Assembly: GCF_008831285.2 (NCBI RefSeq)
Contig: NC_045147.1
Span: forward strand, 18,206,854-18,270,853
DNA length: 64,000 nucleotides
Source of the DNA: Nymphaea colorata
Taxonomy: Eukaryota > Streptophyta > Magnoliopsida > Nymphaeales > Nymphaeaceae
Direction of reading: 5' to 3'
The position numbers and the translations under genes were made by a program. The notes beneath the pieces were generated by a model that worked only from the letters and a program-made list of their open reading frames with translations, was not told the DNA's origin and searched no databases. Positions 60,494 to 64,000 of the stretch are shown piece after piece; position 1 is the stretch's first letter; each line of letters starts with the position of its first letter.

Positions 60494-63400
60494 GGCTCTG
60501 TGAGAGAGAGGGAAAAAGAGACTGATCGGGGGAAAGGCGTTCGATTCATAAACTCTTCAGGTGGGGATTAGAGTTCCGCTTCATAGCTAGTTGCGCGACG
60601 GTTTCGGGATCAAGGAGGAACGGATACCTACACCATAGCCATTTTGCCAGCGGCGGTGGGCCTCGTGAATAGCCGAGACAATGAACTCCAACGGTCACTT
60701 CTCTTTCTTTTGAAATTTGAACCCAAGAGATCGGTTAGGGAGTTTTAACTCTGAAGCGACGGACTCACTCTCTCTTCCCTCACTTCTCGCTAGAGTGATT
60801 TTACTAGTAAAACCAACATATTATTGAAGAGGCAACATAAAAGCTGCATTTACATTGTGGGCCTGCGAAGGAATCAGGCTCAGCAGGTAATCGAAAAATA
60901 ATTGCGGAGCTAATGACCATTTTGGCGCCGCTCAACTGGCAGGAGGGACAACTCATAGATGTCCGCAAACTGAACCGACTTGATTGCTTGACACTATGAG
61001 TTCAACAAGGTCAAATATGTGTTTACTGGTGAACGTTAGAGAAAATTTATATCCACTTAAAAGGGAGTGTGCTGGTTCAAGATCCCTTTAATGTGGGACC
61101 TATAATATAAGCAAACATTGAATTTCACCCCTATGTGAAAAAGATGTTGGAGATCTTTAGTTGATGACCAAAACTTCATATTTGAGATCAGATGGAAGGG
61201 GGTCAGACATTAAATCTGAGGATATGAGATTGTCAATGATTTCAAATCATCTCAGAGCTTAAATTTAGGGATACAAGTGGGTGTTTGATTGCCCCTGATT
61301 TAAAATCATTACCATCGATTTAAGGTCTGACCTGCCTCTATTAAATCTTAATTTTCTTTTTTCAAAGCAAAAAGGTAGAATAATGATTTCAAATATCGGT
61401 TTTAGCTCTGACCTAATAAATCATGGATTTTACCGTGGATATTTTGTCGTGTCAGCAAAATACATACCAGATCAGATCCATGGGTTTGGTTTCAAGTTTG
61501 AAGTAATCAAATGCCTCAAGGTAGGATTTTGTATCAAGAAGAGAAGACCATCGAACATGCAGTCTTTATAAGTGAAAAAAATGGGGTTCAAGAGGAGTGA
61601 CTTTCTTTTCCTTGCTTTTATGCTTTATATCCCAGTGAATTTATCCAGGGCATCAAACACCCCCAGAAAGGTCCGTTGGTGACAAGATAAGAAGTCATTT
61701 TAAAGTGCACCCTGCCCAAAATGATCTTACCGCAATAAAAAAGCCAACCTAGACTTTTAATCCGTTCCATTTCTATCAATTTGAAACGTACGGCGTTTGA
61801 AAGGGTCATGTACGAGAGAGACATTCTTCAATAAAATAGAAGTGAAAAATGTTCACCCATCACATGCGCCTTAAAATATCACTTATTTGTCATTGGCAGA
61901 AATTTAACACTCCCATTCCTCAAAACTAAGATCTGGAGTAATCAAAGGCAACTATAAAGTTTTATGGTTCAATCGTTGCCCATCCCTATTTCCGATGCAG
62001 TGACTGCGGGAGAGTAGGTCTCCCAACCTGTATATAACAAAAATGAGCTGCATGAAACAAATTCCGATGGTGTCTGTGGACTTCCTCTTTACAGGTTTCA
62101 CTCGGTCATCCTCATGTGGAAGTGCTCAATATTGTTGACTACTAATCACATTGCATCTGATGAATGTTTTCTCAGTTTGTATAAGAAACAATGTAAAGAT
62201 TGATGCACGACCCGCTCAATCTAGTTTTTATTGCTCCTCTCCAGCATCGGTGGTACTGCTCTTTAACTAAAGAAGTTAGTGAGAAGAAGACTAAGAAAAA
62301 TTTCAATAGAGAGAACCGTTTGCACGGGCAGAGACACAGACAAAAGGGTATAAGAACGTCAAGTCGAAGGTACGTTGGTGTTCAAGGTGCAGGTCATCGA
62401 AACGTCCAAAGAGATGCTTTTTTGCTGAAGGCTGACAAGAACACGCACCTTGGGTAGTGAAGTAACAATAGGTTTCAGCTCATCGAATCTTAAGAACAGC
62501 AATGTATCTTATAGGTATTAGACACTTGTGATTTTCTGACAGAGTCACAGGTGCCTTAGTGGTATCTGCGTGAAAACATAGGAGTTGCCATGACAATATA
62601 AAGGAACACGGGCAGGTGCATAAAGCATCAAATTGTAGGAGGTCCAGAGATCAAAATCGTATTAGGTCTGCATTTCAAAGCAATGTTAAACCGCCTTTAA
62701 CAGAATAAAAAGGTATATGGGAGTGATAGGAAAAAGAGCCACAAAAGAAGCTAAAAAAGAATATGACAAAGATTTGTGAAAGCAGTTATAGAAAGAAAGA
62801 AAGAAAGAAATACATCAGCCAGAAATTGAGCCGAACAACATGAATAATCAAGTGAAAGTGAAGACTCTGGTAAGAGAAGCATGAACACACCAGCGGCTTA
62901 TTGGAAATAAATGAAGATAGGGGTCCATATAGAACCAGCCCCAATGGTCGGCACGGGCTTCGCAATGGTGCCTGACTGCTTGTACTACTTTGATGGTTTA
63001 CCTGTCCTTTATCTTAGGTTGAAAAGGTGAATAAACACAGAATATGTTCTGTCTAAAAAGAAAAGGTCCCTGCAGGCTTGGAATATGTTCTTGCGCATAA
63101 GCATATTTTAGACAGAATCTGCAGTAATGGCAACCAAAGTGTTTAAACGACGATGATACTTGTATCTTTAACATGCAAGGATTCATTCTTGTCAACTCTC
63201 TCTAAGGCAGTGAGCATGAACGCACTATCATGTAATGTTCCGCCTTCTTCTGTTTGGTCATCTCTCTCTACCTCTCTCTCTCTCTTCTCTTTCTGTCGCT
63301 GTGTGTGTGTTGTTGGGTTGGGGGGAGGGGGGTGGAGTGGGTTGAGCAACTATGAGCATTACTGCGAGTTGTTTGTTCAGTCCAATCAGACAACTAACAG

Positions 63401-64000
63401 TTTTGTGGCTCCAATAACAACTTTTCACAAAAATAATTGACAGCTAAAGTTTGATTTCAACATATTTCTTTAAACATGTTAATGTTTGGTTGTTGGATCA
63501 AATTTGACCACACTACTGACACGTTGTCCTCTTAGCCCTTTATTTATTTATTTATTTTTTATCAAAAGCGTCGGAAAACACATCTATTATTCTACAAGTT
63601 CAAATCAGACAGGAAAAATCATGTAGTAGGTGTGTATGCATGTACACATACAATTTGTTCAGAATTTGCTATTGTTCTTTCAAATTTGTTTTGGAAATCC
63701 AAACTTACAAGTCATGATCTATAAAGGTTGTTTATCGTTGAACAACTCTTCAAAATTTGAATTTCTTGGTTCCAAACAATATCGAAGTTGTTTTGGTGAC
63801 TAAAATATCAAGCGCTGAAAAATATATCAAATTTTGTAGGTCTAGAAAAACCTGTTAAGATGAGAACACAATGTAAAGGATTGATTTTGTAGGTTTTTTG
63901 TTATAGTTGAACAAATCTCTTTACCATCAAATTGAGTCCAACCAACCTGGATTCAGGATCCCAACTATATTGTATATACAAACATTAGTATCTTATGTGT
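60494..64000. other. Intergenic region beyond the S-acyltransferase gene
   Basis: The first part should hold the S-acyltransferase promoter and 5' leader (minus strand); CT/GA-rich tracts are seen at 60498-60520 and 60765-60790. A stretch at about 61138-61345 shares the phrase GTTGATGACCAAAACTT-like text with 53455-53480 and looks repetitive. A CT microsatellite lies at 63263-63292, followed by a GT run and a G-rich tract. No gene was recognised. Confidence 0.55.
63315..63341 (+). other. G-rich tract with quadruplex potential
   Basis: Four runs of three or more G (GGG, GGGGGG, GGGGGG, GGG) lie within 27 nt with loops of 2, 1 and 6 nt. This satisfies the usual G-quadruplex pattern. It directly follows CT and GT microsatellites. 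No gene is seen next to it, so a role is unknown. Confidence 0.6.

Overview
The window is nuclear DNA of a flowering plant. Evidence: spliced genes with GT-AG (and two GC-AG) introns, plant-type protein families (a GH28 polygalacturonase, a plastid-targeted VTT/TVP38 protein, a plant group C DHHC S-acyltransferase), long AT-rich introns, microsatellites, and decayed Ty1/copia and LINE retrotransposons. The species cannot be named from the sequence. There is no sign of bacterial, organellar or viral origin. All gene models were assembled by eye from splice sites, reading phase and family resemblance, and every exon joins in frame.

Layout: (1) 1-6132, intergenic, with a tRNA-like A/B-box relic near 4.8 kb and a possible MITE near 3.5 kb. 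(2) 6133-11785, plus strand: a six-exon polygalacturonase-like GH28 gene (470 aa) with an 18-nt first coding exon and a 3-kb last intron. (3) 13727-15746, minus: a two-exon gene for a 98-aa two-helix membrane protein I could not name. (4) 18147-22321, minus: a seven-exon plastid TVP38/TMEM64 (VTT domain) gene, 335 aa, with a start-codon frame conflict at an A6 run. (5) About 24.85-27.84 kb: a heavily decayed copia element with recognisable primer binding site, polypurine tract and LTR ends. (6) 28386-52892, minus: a 26-exon, 24.5-kb SMARCAL1/CHR18-type DNA-annealing helicase gene (783 aa) whose introns hold a truncated copia element, a second copia relic, and several non-autonomous transposon-like insertions. 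(7) 53-57 kb, intergenic, with LINE reverse transcriptase debris and a nested repeat. (8) 57340-60493, minus: a nine-exon DHHC palmitoyltransferase gene (514 aa). (9) 60.5-64 kb, intergenic.

The five genes do not form a functional cluster: cell-wall pectin, an unknown membrane protein, plastid membrane, DNA replication-fork repair and protein S-acylation are unrelated roles. The most informative observations are: the tandem HARP domains of the CHR18-type gene, encoded by a duplicated exon unit with identical exon sizes (56 and 76 nt) and phases; two GC-AG introns in that gene; a repeated C-terminal motif ending in a PIP-box-like sequence; the frame conflict at the TVP38 start; and a recurring class of insertions whose ends are built from short, family-specific, near-palindromic words. 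I found no convincing previously undescribed multi-gene system.
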